A DNA stretch of 64,000 bases from Toxonevra muliebris (taxonomy: Eukaryota > Arthropoda > Insecta > Diptera > Pallopteridae): NCBI GenBank assembly GCA_963691655.1, contig OY829326.1, forward strand, positions 140,510,998 to 140,574,997, read 5' to 3'. The notes under the pieces are model-generated. The model was not told the DNA's origin. It saw only the letters and a program-made list of their open reading frames with translations, and ran no database searches. A program made the position numbers and the translations under genes. Shown here one piece after another: positions 11,140 to 24,609 of this stretch (position 1 is its first letter; every line of letters begins with the position of its first letter).

Positions 11140-12769
11140 TCTTCTTTATATATAAAATCGCAGAGTTTTGTGTGTATGTAAGCGTGTAACTTCTGAACGA
11201 CTTGGCCGATCGAAGTCATATTTCCAGAATATATTTTCTTGGGCGGGAGGATGAAACATAGCTATTCATAATGGCTTTTAGGAAAGTGGGTGGGGCACCT
11301 CCCATTCAATCCTAATAGTATATGTGTATATCTCAAGAACCATTTATAGCTCAGTACAGAAATTTGGTACAATAATGAGAATTGCAAATGCCAAGCTACA
11401 ACAAAAATTTGGGGAGATTGACAAAAGGGTGACACCTTTCATATAACCTGAATTTCCATTATGAGATATCTTAGGAGGCATTTATGATACGGTACTAAAA
11501 TTTAAATTCTTTCAGTTTGTTAGATTAGTGCTTCATGCCTCACTTTTATTTTCTACTACTATTTCTACTACTATTTCTTCTACTATTTTCTACTACTTTT
11601 TTTCTACAATTTCTTCTTATTTTCGACTACTTTTTCAACTAATATATCTACTACTATTTTACTACTTTTTTTCTACTACCGTTTTAATACATTTTTTCCA
11701 CAATTTCCTTTTTTTGTACCACTATTTTCTACTATTTTATACTACTTTTTTACAATTTTTTCTACTACTATTTTTTTATTATTTCTACCGCCCTTTCTAC
11801 TCCATTTTTACTATTTTTGTACTACTATGTTTAACTATTTTTCTAGTACTTTTTCTGCTACCTTTTTACTACTTTTTTACAACATTTTTTTGTATTATTT
11901 TCTATTCTTTTTCCTACTGCCTTTTCTACTACTATTTTCTTCTACTTTTTTGCTGCTATTTTCTACTACTTTTTCCATTCCTTTTTCTACTTTTATTTCT
12001 ACTACTTTATGAAATATCTTAAGACCCTGCATCGCTGTCTAAAAATCCGTTAGATTACGCTGTAACAAATGATATATTTATAATAAATATCAAATTGGTT
12101 CAGATTTTTAAATAATTTTTGGGATATAATTTATAATTATAATTTTTAGATATAATTTCAAGAATGGTCTTTGATATGAATATAAAGCCTCCTGAAATAT
12201 TGTTTCTATAATTCAACTGAAATCTAATAAAATTGTTCAACAAAAAAAAACACATAAAAATTATTCCTTTTTACTACAAATATACTGGAATTTCTATCTA
12301 ACTGCTGCATCAACCGGGTTAATAATTTTGCTCAACCGGTATCATCACCCGATATAACTTTGTTTTTGTCGACGGTCACTCACTGATGCGCCTAACGGTC
12401 TTTTTTTTTGTAAATATCCACTATGTTTTTTGCTATCAGACTTGAGTTGTTTTAGTACACGTCGTTGAGTTTACATCGATGATAATACAATAAAAATGTT
12501 TCATTTTCTGGTCGTTCAGTTGATTTGAGATTTTCATTTATTATGACTCTCTGTTTTTAATGTACAGTTCTGCAAGTTAAATACTTTTGAAAATGTCAAT
12601 TGTGTCAATAATGAGACACAGTTTTAATCTAGAACTTTTTTTTCCAAATTCAATGGAAGCCTGAATTGTCATTACGAATGTTCAATTTTAAATATCAAGT
12701 ACTTCATTCTTTTTTAATTTTCGCGCTTTTTCGCAGAAAATGCAGAACAACGTTTGCCGGGTCAGCTAG
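11140..12769 (+). mobile_element. Helitron-like non-autonomous element
   Basis: Starts TCTTCTTTATATATAAAA after a host A, and ends GCCGGGTCAGCTAG before a host T. That is the Helitron pattern: 5' TC, 3' CTAG, insertion between A and T, no target duplication. The head (GTGTGTATGTAAG, then AACTTCTGAACGACTTGGCC) is the type common in insect Helitron families, recalled from memory and not searched. No Rep/helicase frame is present, so it would depend on another copy. About 480 bp of the interior is a TTCTACTAC expansion. Confidence 0.55.
11530..12008 (+). repeat. Imperfect TTCTACTAC/TTTTCTACTACT simple-repeat expansion
   Basis: Nearly 480 bp built of CTACT words with T-run spacers, almost no G on this strand. 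Being stop-poor it leaves a 164-codon frame made of F, Y, L, S and T, which is an artefact of composition. It sits within the Helitron-like element. Confidence 0.85.
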
Positions 12770-14240
12770 TATATGTATGTATATAATTTATAGCAACCCT
12801 GAAACTACAAAATCGAATATATAATATGTTGAGTTTCAGTGGCGTATATGATAAATCATTATCAAAATAAACTAACATTTTATCTAGACCTTTATTCTTA
12901 TCTCAAAAAAAAAAAAAAAAACTGAAATTAGAAACTACTAAATATAAAAACACAATTGAATTCAGGATTCATATTCATATATTCATATAGTTGCTAAAAA
13001 CAAATATGGCATCAATGCTGCTTTCTTATAGAACATAAAACAGTTTTAATTTACTACATATCTTTTTCCCCCTCACTTGTGTTCTAAATTTTAGAAAATC
13101 TTTTTGCTAATTCTACAAAATAATATCTTCGATCTTCCATCTACAAATTTATGCACAATTTCGTTAACAAATATTGCCGAGTAAAGAATAAATAGAAAAC
13201 TACTCAGGGCATATGCCTGGCATACAGCATTACCATCGGACATTTATGCCCATTTGTATCACACAAACGTAATTAGCTTTAGTACAAAAGAATATTTAAG
13301 CTTTTCTATACACATAAAATAGCTGCTTCACAATAGTAGAAAAAAGAACAGAATTTACAATTTGTGCTTATTGATTTTAATTACAAAAGTATAGTGCATT
13401 GTTTTATTGTTCGGGCAATTTAACTACCCACTCAATGAGTGCAGCACAAAATGAAACGTTTACATAAAAGCAAACATGCATTGGCATACACCAAAGAAAA
13501 CAACAACAAAAATATGAAGAAAAAAAATTTAATTAAATTAAAATCTACTATGAAAGTTCATTGAAAATCAAAAACAAGAAAATATCTTCTTCTAATGTTA
13601 ACTAACGAAATCTTAACAAACTAAAAATTAATTTTCATTCATTATTGTTAGTTGTTTTTGTTGTTCATGCTGCTCATGTAACTGCTTTGGTGGTTGTGGG
13701 TAGGTAAATAGTTGTTCGTGTATCCAAATTTGTTGTACTTCTCTATGCTGTCGTTGTTGTTTTTGATGATGCCCACTAGCTATTTCTCAGTTCCATTGTG
13801 TGCCATTAAATTTCATTTCACCAAACAAAGCAATGAAACTAGAAAGTTCAACATTTCAATTTCATTCAAAGCACAAGAAGAATGAAGATACCTTGATGTT
13901 ATCTTTGAAGTTAGTGTATGATTGAGAGTTACCAGATACGGTGAAAAAGTAACGCTAAGTGCCAATCTAATATATCATGACATTAAATAATAGGTTTAAA
14001 TAAAATATAACATTTAAACTTTTGTTTCCTTACTTTCTTCAGTGTTCATGATTGATTTAATAGTATTCATAATTGAAAATAATCTTCCCACACAAACAAA
14101 GCAGCTGAGTAGCATTCCTTTTTATAAAATTCTTGAAAATAAAAATAGTTTCTGTGTCATAGTAATTATCCATTTGCTACAAAAATTTAACAATATTTTT
14201 AGAAATATCAATTGAAAATTAATCTGCCAATCAATAAAGA
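12770..14240. other. AT-rich non-coding DNA
   Basis: Nothing recognised apart from a short run of TTG/TGT words at 13650-13770. No coding frame or transposon end found. Confidence 0.5.
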
Positions 14241-14249
14241 CCAGTTTCG

Positions 14250-15385
14250 ACAAATCAACGATCAAGAAAGCCCAAACACCAATATGGTGGAGTAAGGCAA
14301 AACAAAAAACAACGCAAGCCAAGCTCAATAAACTTCAAAGACACGTCTGTATTACAGGAGCTATGCAAACAACGCCCTCCGTGGCATTGAATACATTCCT
14401 AAACCGACCACCGCTACACTTGTTCTTAAAGAAAGAAGCCCTACAGTTTACTTATAAGCTTATCTCTGAATCAGAAGGAACGGCGTGTAAAAGAGTTCAT
14501 CCGGATCTAATCCAAGAAATAAACATGGTTGAAAGTTTTTGTTTTCTTAGACAAACGAAGGACTTGGGACAGGAGTGTACGGGGTTAGACTAAAAAATAT
14601 ATTTATGCAAGTATGAGCACAGGTAACTCAGTATTCCAAGTCAAGGTGCATGCCATTGAGCTCTGCCTAAGGGAGTATGAAAACAGATCTGTGTGCAACA
14701 AGAACATTACCTCTAAACTAGATTAGGACTGCTTACTGCTCCTAATTTTTCTTGCTTCTTACAACAGTGTACAACTCATTTGAGTGCCAGGGCATAGGGG
14801 ACATGTAGGCAACTAAATGGCAGACTAACTGCTAGGAAAGGCTCATCCAGTAAATTCATTGGATCACGACCATTCTGCGGCCTACCATGAAGTTTCGTTA
14901 AAATTAGTTTAAAAAATAGCCGGGATAGTAACTCGCTATAATACTGGAGAGAAAACCCCGGTAACAGACAAGCTAAATCATTCATGCTAAAGATCAGTCA
15001 ACGCAGAACTGAACAATTGCTTAATTTAAGCAGGAATCAAATCCCGATTGCCACAGGATTCTACACAGGGTCAATAAACACTAATGGAACTTGGGTCTAG
15101 CACAAGACGATACGTGCCGGATATGTAACGAGAAGGAAGAAACAGTAAAACATATTTTATGTTACTGTGAAGGTCTAATAAGGACCCGACTTCGTTACTT
15201 AGGAAATTCTATTCTGCAACCGCAAGACATAGCGGATAGTTCTCCGGAAGATACATTAAATATCCTCAAAGGAAATAAACTGATAGGAGATCTATAAATA
15301 AAATAAATTCTTTGAGTGATATCACAATAGGTCCTAGATGGCCGCAGTGATCTGGTAACTTAATGCCCACCTAAGCCTGGTAAAA
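14250..15385 (+). pseudogene. LINE remnant (I/R1/LOA-type), RT-RNase H linker to 3' end
   Basis: The frame before and after 14363 reads KLNKLQRHVCITGAMQTTP then PPLHLFLKKEAL, the linker that precedes RNase H in RNase-H-bearing non-LTR retrotransposons. A broken RNase H follows: VFQVKVHAIELCLREYENR near 14635, and PGHRGH near 14790. The C-terminal Cys/His motif is at 15091-15297 (CRICNEKEETVKHILCYC). Stops and frameshifts separate these pieces. After the stop, GATATCACAATAGGTCCT near 15320 resembles the TGGTATCACAATGAGCC tail of other LINEs here. Inactive and 5'-truncated. Confidence 0.8.
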
Positions 15386-15461
15386 TAAACACAATTTTAA
15401 CTCACACACAAATAAAAAAAGAGTGATTTCGTTCTCTGATTCTTTTTTTGGAAAGTTTTCT

Positions 15462-15787
15462 GATGATTTTGGGACACGTGAGACACGAAAAACGTTTTTT
15501 AGGATTTTTGATTTTTTGAGGTTAGGGACGACAAGTAACATTTCCCGTAGAAAATAATATTAGATTCATGTTTATCAACTGAAATTTCACAAAAATAATC
15601 TCTTCCCGTCGTTTTATGATGACTTGGGTAAGCTTAAGACCCGAAAAACAGCCTATTTGGAACTTTTTTGAGGTTAGTAACCACTTGAAAATTAATATTA
15701 AATTCATATTCAATGAAAAAAAATATACGAAAAAAGGCTTTATCTGTTTTTTTATGATGACTTGGGTAAACGTACGCTTGATCAAAC
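15462..15787 (+). repeat. Tandem repeat, ~140-155 bp unit, about 2.2 copies
   Basis: Landmarks recur: GATGACTTGGGTAA at 15618 and 15756 with a degraded copy at 15462, and TTTTTTGAGGTTAG near 15513 and 15665. Units contain ATTAGATTCAT / ATTAAATTCAT and end in TCTTCCCGTCG- or TCTGTTTTT-like words. Similar words on the opposite strand (AACCTCAAAAAAAT) occur inside the hAT at 29529-30580. Confidence 0.6.
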
Positions 15788-16223
15788 CAGTGTTGGGTAG
15801 TAATGATTCTTTTAGGAATTAAATTCCATCTGCATTCCAATTACAAGGAATTGTAATTGGTACTTTAATGCTTTCAATTCCTTGGTAATGGAATTGACAA
15901 AAGTTTCTATTCTATTCTATTACAAGGAATTGTAATCGGTAATTCAAATTTTTGAATTCCTAGGTAATGGAAATGAAAAAATTTTCAATTCAATTACAAG
16001 GAATTGTATTTTGTAATTAAAAATATATCAAGGAATTGAAAATGTAATTGAATGAAGAAAGGAATTTAATATTTAAGTGTAATCAATTCTTTCTTGGAAT
16101 TAAATTCCAATTTAGTTGGAATGATTCCTCGAAAGTAATTGATTCCCTTTTAGTTCAAGTACCAATTACAATTCCTTGTAATTGGAATTGGGACTGTAAT
16201 GTAATTGAATTTACCTAGGCTTG
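15788..16223. mobile_element. hAT-type MITE built of GGAATTGTAATTGG units
   Basis: Begins CAGTGTTGGGTAGTAATG and ends TTACCTAGGCTTG (reverse complement CAAGCCTAGGTAA), a weak terminal inverted repeat. The flanks GATCAAAC (15780-15787) and GATAAAAC (16224-16231) agree at 7 of 8 bases. The interior is almost wholly direct and inverted copies of ATTCCTTGTAATTGGAATTG, so it can fold. No transposase. Confidence 0.55.
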
Positions 16224-16231
16224 GATAAAAC

Positions 16232-19150
16232 TATTCTTTCTAGGAGAGGTGGTAGACTCGCAGCCGCCAAATTTGTCCGTCATCAGACCAAACCAAAAAA
16301 GGCCTTGTTGCATTCGAAACTAGAGATAATAAGCTTTTATTTGAGCCCAAACATGCCCTGAAATATCTTAACCAATTTTGGACGGGGGGAGGGGGTCTCC
16401 TGTTGACAGAGAATGTCCCATTTATTTAATTAAACACACTGTAAAAAACACACTCAAAAAATCAGATCGCCAAAAAATCTCGTCAAGTTAATTTAAATAT
16501 CGCCTTTAGTTACCAATTCCCCATGGCTAAGAAATGGTTACCCAATAAAAATTTCAAATAGCCATATCTGGCAACTACGTGTATGATGAAGAGAGTATAT
16601 TTGAGAGAGTAAGAGAGAGAAAGGGAGAACGAAAGCAGCAAACACACAAAGTAAATTGTTAGTAAAGGTGGCAGATAATAAGAAAAATTAACAGGACTTT
16701 CTTTTCTCTATACAAATACCAAAACTTTATTTATTTATATCCAAAAGTTTATGAAAATATTTTCAAATTTCTTGAATATTTTGTTTTGAGTATATAGTAT
16801 ACTGTGCTATATACAAAAGAGCGGCTGACATTTAGCAAATGAAATTATCCTTAAGACAAACCTTGTAATTGTCGTTCAAGATAAGTTGAATGAGTAAAGG
16901 TAGACAGACAGACAGAGAGAAAAGAGGGGAAGGAGAAAAGTTGATAATTTTCAATTAAAAATAAAATGTGCTTGAGACTTTTGGTTGATAGGAAATGTAT
17001 ATAGACAGAGCGATTGTGCAAGGACGTGCAAAGCAGGATGAAGTAAACCTGAATGTCCTAATAATGAATTGTCTATTGTATGTGTTTGCTTTGGTTTTGT
17101 TTTTTGTTTGTTTTTCTTTTTGTCATTAGCATATAAAATTTTTGTATTTTTGCATAAAATCTTTTCGTATTAACTCAGAATTGTAAATGGAAATACAGTG
17201 AAGTAATTTTTCAAGAATACAAGAAACTTTTGTTATTCTTGTGTTTTGTTCTACTGTTCTAAAATTTGTTATTATGCATATGTACGTGTGTGTGTGTGTG
17301 CAAGTGTCGGCTAATTGGATAAAGCCCAACAATTCAAAAGGTCTTTGAGGTTTTAAATAAAACTCACTGAGCTTAAAGAAGCATAGACAACAACAGCAAA
17401 TACTACTTACTAATGGCCTGAGGTGACGATTTGTTTGTAATTCTTGAAAGCTTTTTGTGTGTTTGTGAACTTTTATAAAGAGATGTGCAATTTTTGACAT
17501 ACATATATATAGACATTTTAACATGTACGCATACATATGCGTACATACATACCAACACATACAGACATATGTATATATGAATTCAAAGGTTAAGGTCATG
17601 TTCATTTGATTGTAGAGATTAAATTGGCACAAATCAAATTTAAGAATGCCACAATTAAAAATATTAAATTTTGATAAAAGCGAGAATTACTAAATTTAAT
17701 AAAGTTACTTAAGTTATTGAAATAATTATAGCAATTATATGGAAGAGTGTTAGATGCGGATGCAATAAGTATTTATGCAAGTATTCAAAGATATGCTTCA
17801 CCACCAAATTGCGTGCAGTTCACTGATGTCGATTGTTAGAGAAATCCTTTCAAGTTATAAACTTTACGATTACGAGCATAGGAAACTGGATCATTTTGTA
17901 TGTGCATTAGAGAATTTCGACAGATAACACTGACGCTGGAAATCGATGGGCTTCGATTATTTTGTTATTCATAACGACACCTAATTTTTGTTGTATAAAT
18001 TCTTCTCTTGTACTTATTTATGGTACTCCAGAATATTAAAATGCACATGTATATCTGTTTGTTATTTACATCATCCTCTAAATTTTTAGCTTGGATCCCA
18101 AAACAAAATAAGAATTTCGCTCTACCACTACCTTCCAAAAGTAAAAATTCTCTGGTAAGAGTGGGCCTCAGCGCACATATCTCATAAAAAACATCTCCCC
18201 ATATTTTTTTGAGACTTATAAGGAAGACAAGGGTTAGCGGTCATAATTCCTCGTTTGTTTTTTTTTCTATGTCTTGCTATTGTAGAAATTAGTAAACTAA
18301 ATTAAACTTATTAAGAAATATACAATTACTGTATGCATTTAAGTAAAAATGTTAATCAAGCAATAATCTTTATATTTTGTTTAATCCTTTATGGAAACTC
18401 ATCGTATTCAACTCCTTTCATCCATTTATTTGGTATAAATTAAAAATAATTAAAATAATGGTAATTTCAACAAAACTTTAATATTAATTAAATAATTATA
18501 ATTCATTTTGAAATTTATAGCGATGAACTTTTCTATGATATTCGCCGCCCTTTTTGTTTATTAAGTAGTTATTTAGTTTTTGTGCTATTTTTGAAAATAT
18601 CCCTAGGCAGTTTATGTTGTTGTTATTATAATTGCTGTTGTTGCTTACATCCTCTAAAGAGACAATTTACATTGTAATTTAATTCTATGGAATTTACAAC
18701 GACCGAGCAAATGAGCGATAACAACATTACCATAGAAGAGTAGCAACAAGTTTACTGGCAATAACCATATTGCCAGTAATATCTCTATGTACGAGTGCGT
18801 ACATTTAAGCAATAACGAAAAAGTTTATTTAAATAAGTTCTTTGTATTATGAACAAAATTTTGTTTATGTTTGTAATTGTGTAATTATTGCTATGCATAT
18901 TAGCCAAATTAATTAAAGTTTAATGGAGTCAAAATATGTAACTGAACTAAATTTGTATAATCGTTTTGTTTGGAGAGTGTTTGACAAATATAAGCTGCAT
19001 TTAAGGGCATATAAAATTTTTGAGTATACTAATGAAGATTTACCATGGTAACAGAATATTTGCAGTAAATACCGCTATATCTTCAACAGTATTATAGAGG
19101 AATTCAAAGTTGATATTTTTGTTTGAAGAATTTTTTCACAAATTATGTGC
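16232..19150. other. AT-rich non-coding DNA with microsatellites
   Basis: Contains GTGTGTGTGTGTGTG near 17286, GACAGACAGACAGAGAG near 16905 and TATG/CATA runs near 17500-17580. The 168-codon frame at 17126-17632 (minus) is driven by these repeats and is not convincing. Nothing else recognised. Confidence 0.55.
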
Positions 19151-19199
19151 AGATTTAAATTTTAAATTTCAAAGCACAAAAAACTAATGGGAGTGGCCC

Positions 19200-19770
19200 A
19201 AGTTATAAGGCTCGGATATCGGATGTAACAGTCAACGTGGGAGTTGAGGATTGCGATATCAGCATTTTCACTGATGGTGCTCTGGTAGAAGGTAGTGCTG
19301 GTGCAGGTATTTTCTCAGATGAGTTAAATTTGTCGTGTGTTCTATGATTGGGAAAATATGTGTCCGTCTATCAGGCAGAGATGCTGGGTTTAATGCTTGC
19401 ACTGGAGCACCTTATTGAGAATCAGGTCAATAGCAAGAGAATTGTCATTCCCCTTGACAATCATTCAGTGATTAAGTGCATGCAGCGGACAGATGGAGTG
19501 TGTCCAAAAACTCAATGAGAGCGCTTGTGTAAACGAGCTTACTTTGATGTGGGTAAGGGGACATTCAGGCATAGAGCAAAATGAAACTGCTGATCTTTTG
19601 GCTAAAAAAGGTTCAACAGACGAATTTTGCGGACCAGAACCATGCATCGTCATTGGTGATACGTTGATGAATCTTAGTTTGGCCACCTGGTCCTATAAGG
19701 ATATGCTTGTGTTGACGCAGTATGCCAATACTCGGAGCTTGCTCGTTTGCGAGTGCTTAGAGTAGAGGCA
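19200..19770 (+). pseudogene. LINE RNase H domain remnant
   Basis: CDISIFTDGALVEGSAGAG near 19247 carries the first RNase H aspartate (FTDGA), and YQAEMLGLMLALEHL near 19370 carries the catalytic glutamate. After a frameshift, LTLMWVRGHSGIEQNETADL (19541 on) gives the WVxGH and NExAD motifs. A stop near 19345 and the frameshift near 19490 show it is dead. The RT part is missing. Confidence 0.8.
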
Positions 19771-19799
19771 TCAGGCGGTAGGGGACGAAAAGGGATCCG

Positions 19800-22700
19800 T
19801 CTCGGTCTGATTCACCTAATCTCCGGACTAATAATAACAATAATGGGAGTGCCATACGATATGGGCACAAATATATTTACTACTTTTACCATATTTCTTA
19901 AAATTAGGCCTTAACCAAGAAATCGCTAAACAAAAATTATGTGTCTGTAGGCACTCACAACAGAAGTGAATCTTTATTGTTTATTTGAAGGTTATAAGAA
20001 AACCTTTATAACAAATTCTGTTGAAGTTTTCGTAGTCTTCTTCTCTTTATTTTTTTCTGTTGGTGTCTCTATACTTATCGGCACAAACACGACGTAGTAC
20101 ACGTATATAACACATCGGAGAAAAGTTTCGGTATATACAATCAAGTAGTGAAATTTAAGTCTGCTCTCTCACTAAGGCACATGAAATAAAACTACGAGAA
20201 GCCGACTCTTTGCATTATTGTATGTAGCTGATCCCCATATAACCTCGCTCGCTAAATACTAACAGAATAACTTCGTTTCTTATTAGTTTCGTATGAGCGC
20301 AACAACAATGCGATTTCTGTTGCAGAATTTTCGATTTACCCTCGCTAAAGAAGTTTCACTTCAAAAAAAAATGTTCTCTCTATTGTTTCGTTCCATATTT
20401 TGATTAAAAATCCAATGACAGAAACCGGCTAAATTTGACAAAAAAAAAACAAAATATTTCAATTCAATATAAATTTGTACTGGATTTGTGTGAGTTCGAA
20501 TTCGGAATGTAATCATGCACTGGACAAAAAAGGAAGGAGTTCACATTTGAAAAAATTTGAAGTCGCTTTTTCGGTTAGATTTAATTTTCATAGTCTTCTA
20601 AAAATTTCATAAATATTTTCTCATTCAACTTTTCACTTTTCCATTTTTTGGGATTTTTTAATACTTTCAGGACAAAAGTGGGAAAATATCGTTGTCAGAT
20701 CTGAGTTGTAAAGACTTGAGTACTAAGACTCACACTTGCACTCAGTTTTATGGTACTGGCATTCAAGCACTTTTGAACACTTATTTTTTGGATGAAAGAA
20801 GTTGAAATGGCGCTAATCGTCGTGTAAAAAATAGCGATACAATCCCCCTATTTCTTGGTTTTCTAACTTTTGTGCTAGAAAATATTGGGCAAAACGAGCA
20901 CGTGCCTCATTTTGTCCGTCATTCAAAATTCATGGAAACCATCGAGCAGTTTTTTTGGTGTATTCGAAATGATTCGTAACACATCCACGGCATTCAAGCC
21001 CAGTTCTTGAGTCAATCTCAGATCTTCTTTGCCTTCATCATGCCTACATAAGGTTGCCAGAAGCAAATTTGGTTTCACCTGAACATTGAAAAGAAAACTT
21101 AAGATTTTTTAGGCTTCATCTAGGCATTTAAAAAAAAATTCTCAAAAACTCATAATTTTTTATGCAAATAACATTGAAACAAATTGAAATCGCATAGAAC
21201 AATAAAATACCTATTCAAAAAATTATAGCTCTTTCGAATCGACAGAAACCTAAGGCTATATGAATAAAATTACGGAATTTATTTTGTTATTGACCAAAAA
21301 CTGCTGAGATAAATTTTTTAAAAAATTCATTGAATTACAAAAATTTACTGGGACCATAAAATTTACTGGGTCACAAACTTTGCAAAACCCAGCGAGAATT
21401 ATACTAGTCTAAGGTAAAATTTTTCATCCCATTTTCAGCCAAGTCTTAAGCAGGCACCCAATATTGCACTGTGTAGTTAGTTCGGATATTGTAAGATCAA
21501 GCATCATTTGATTTCTTTCCTCAAAGTATAAGTTATTTAAAATTATAGACACAAATATTTTAAACACCTCAGACTTCTGGTTTATTTTTATTTTACTTAA
21601 ACAAACATCTCAGAAAGTTGGAAGTCTAGATACAGGACTAAAAATCTAGCTAACCCAGACGAATGCCGCATTTGTGTTATCTATCAAAGATTTAGGGGCC
21701 CTTCACCAGGGTCGTCTTTCACAGAAAAATATGTTGGATTCAATTTGTGAAACCACTTCAAAACAGTTAAAAGGAATGGCGTATTCACTCTCCATTTTGT
21801 CGTTCTTGGAAAATTTGCACTGGCTTGCATTGACGTCGAACTAGTGTCTGGAAAACAGATTGAATTTATTTATGTGTTGATTGCTGCTAACCTAGTATCT
21901 GTAATGTTATTTTTCTTAAAAAAAAGAGTTAAGAAATATGTAAAAACTTGAGTACATTTTTTCAAATATGTATGTGTATTTTTTCTGAGAAGAAGTTGAA
22001 ATGTTTTCCCACTAAAGTTTCTACATATTATTTTTGTCCAATTCACAGTTGTCACAAGCTGTCATATATTGTCGTATAATCTTAATGTCGTATAATTTTG
22101 TATAAAAAATAAGAGAATTTATGACAAATGACCGAATTGACCAAATATTCTGCACTGTGTCCTATTACAACATTATTAAATTCAACGTTTACGTTGGATG
22201 GAGCATGTCTATAGAATTATGAAAAATTGGCTAACACAACAACAACAATTCAAAGGGATTGACCTCTGAGTTCGTAAAATAAAGTAAGTCTGGCAAACTA
22301 AAAATGCTTTTCTTTAATGGTTTGGGGCAAAAATATTTCACAATACTACACCAACCACATAAATACATATGTACATTAGTGTATATGCTATAAATTGCAT
22401 TTTCTGTCCTATTTTAGTCGTACTAGATCCCAATTCAAAGCAAATGACTGTTTCAAATGCTTTATGCAATATAAATATGTGGTTTTAATGTGGCATATTT
22501 CTATATACAAACAAACATTACAACAACATATATTTTGCATTAAAACTAGGACAAACATTAGTTTTAACATAAACTCTGAGTTAAAGACAAAAAGGCAGTA
22601 AAATACAAAAAGCACAAATATAGAAAAAAGAGTTGCCTTCTTACTTTGTACTATAGCACGCACATAGATACATACAAACATATGTATGTATAAAAGTAAA

Positions 22701-22973
22701 TATCATTGGGTCAGCACTTTGTGTGCCAAGTGGTTAATCGTCAAGATAGCTTTGCTTTTTTTGAGGTAGGTCATGCTCATTTTCAATTCTATTTCCATGC
22801 TAACGTTGAATAGTTCGTTCTATTAATTCAATGATGTAAAACTGTTGCTTCATTGGTTTTGTGAACACATGTATATATGTGTGTGTGTGTGCGGTATTTG
22901 CGTTGACATTTTGTGACATGATGGCTCACTGGAATTGCGTACATAAGTACATACATACATATGTATGTAAGTA
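19800..22973. other. Non-coding DNA, no clear element
   Basis: AT-rich. A minus-strand stretch at 20870-21080 has short protein-like pieces but I cannot assign it to a family. Simple TATG/CATA and TG runs occur at 22670-22690 and 22870-22970. Nothing supports an exon. Confidence 0.45.
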
Positions 22974-22975
22974 TA

Positions 22976-24609
22976 CACACCTGCTCAAAATAATAGCTAC
23001 ACATTAGAATTCTAACTTCAACAAAACAGAAAATTATTTTTATTTAACATTTTCAAAACAAAACAAACGCACATTATTTCTTTGATTTTATACATATAAA
23101 AAAAAATAATTTCTTTAATATATATTGTAAAGTACAAAAGTTGAGATCGATAAATATTTATTTTGCCTAAATCAGCCTGCTCATAAAAATAGGTACACTT
23201 ATGCTTTATAAAAAAGTACAAAAAAATTAACAACGGTAAGAATAGTTTTGTATATAATTTTAATTATTTATCTAATAACCTGTATATCCACCCCCATGTT
23301 CGACTAATTTCACGATTCTTTTCGGCATGCTGTTGATTAAAGTCTGACAGGATTGCTTGAGTATGTCGTACCACATTTTTCGAACAAATTGTCACAACTG
23401 CTCCTTGTTTTAAAAAGTTTGCTTGGACAATTTGTTTTTCAACTCTCCCCACAGGTTTTCTATCGGTTTCAAGTCCGGGAACTCAACAACAAATCGAATT
23501 AATGGTCCTCAAAGTGTTTTATTTTTACCAGCATGGGATGTGCTTTGGGTCGTTATATTGCTAATGGACTCAATGCAAAGGCATGTTCTTCTCAGAATAT
23601 GGTAGCATCACATTTTCCAATTGTTCCTTGTATTCGGCGACAGTTATTTTATTTGTTGTCAGGTATATAGGACTTATACAAAAAGGCAACACCCCACACC
23701 GTATTACTTCTACCTCCATGCTTCATTGTTTTTTTTTTTTTTTTGTTAAACAAACATGAAACATCTTTGCCTTTGGGGCGTCGAACATTCCTTTCTTCAT
23801 CGCTTCCAAAGAGATTTACCTTAGTTTCGTCACTCCATAAAATATTTCTTAATTTTTTTTGCTTTCAAGTCCTTACCAATTTTCGTGGTCCTTTTTTTAT
23901 AGTTTAGCCTCATATACAATATTTTTTTTTTTTGTGTTAAGGGAACTTTTTTGGCTATTCATCCTGGTGGGTTGACTTTTTATAGACGTCACCAAATTAT
24001 TTCAGCACTAACCTCTTTTCCAATTTTTACTGCAATCGCCTTTGATGATTTAAGTGGGTCCTTTCTGCATAAGGTGATTATATGTCGATCAAGCATTGTG
24101 TTCGTTTTTGAAAGCCTACCTTCGATTTTCTCTTTTTTATCACATTTCTGACAAAATTATGGGATATGTTAGTAAGTTCACTAATGCACCGAAGAAATTT
24201 CCCATATTTTCTCAAGTTGGAAACCGATCAGGGGTTTTTTCGTCGGTACGATGTGAATTACGACCCATATGAATAAGAATTTCCATTATCAATTCATGTC
24301 GTTTTGCAAAAAATATTAGAGAAAGTTTACCGTTCTTTAAAAAAAAATCCGAAAAAATGTAATATTAACTTTTAAAAAGTATTAAATTACACTTGTAGGT
24401 GTAACTATTATTTTGAGCAAGCCAATTTGTAGTTCATTCACAGTTCAAGTTCAAGTAAATCATATATTGAGGATTTCCACTTTCTATTTTGTTGACAACA
24501 GCGTTGCTAGATTATGCTGTTTATATTTTCTCCACAATTTACCGTTTAAATTTCCAGAGGAGTTAAAATGAATAGTTATGAAGTGTAACTATTATTTTGA
24601 GCAGGTGTG
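22976..24609. mobile_element. Tc1-like DNA transposon with IR/DR double-repeat termini
   Basis: The outer ends CACACCTGCTCAAAATAATA (22976 on) and the reverse complement of 24583-24609 match at 26 of 27 bases and are flanked by TA (22974-22975, 24610-24611). A second copy of the motif lies inside each end: GCCTGCTCATAAAAATAGG at 23175-23193 and AACTATTATTTTGAGCAA at 24403-24420. This two-direct-repeats-per-inverted-repeat layout, with arms of about 200 bp, is the IR/DR type known in Tc1-like elements such as Sleeping Beauty, Minos and Bari. Total 1634 bp, the normal size for the family. Confidence 0.9.
23272..24268 (-). pseudogene. Tc1-like transposase, inactivated
   Basis: Runs from ATG at 24268 (MGRNSHRTDEK) to TAG at 23272, about 332 codons, close to the usual ~340. 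The N-terminal helix-turn-helix survives in pieces (CISELTNISHNFVRNVIKKR near 24190-24130). The C-terminus has the DD34E-type landmark FPDLKPIENLWGELKNKL near 23455, then MWYDILKQSC and INSMPKRIVKLVEHGGGYTG before the stop. Several frameshifts and stops fall between, for example TAA and TAG just after LSKQTF near 23410. It cannot make a functional enzyme as read. Confidence 0.88.

Noticed and set aside
11528..12022. 164-codon frame rich in F, Y, L, S, T
   Set aside because: Made of a CTACT/T-run simple repeat, no domain.
17126..17632. 168-codon minus-strand frame
   Set aside because: Y/C/M/H-rich from TATG/CATA and TG microsatellites; not protein-like overall.
20870..21080. Possible transposase remnant on the minus strand
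   Set aside because: Short protein-like pieces only, without catalytic motifs I can name.
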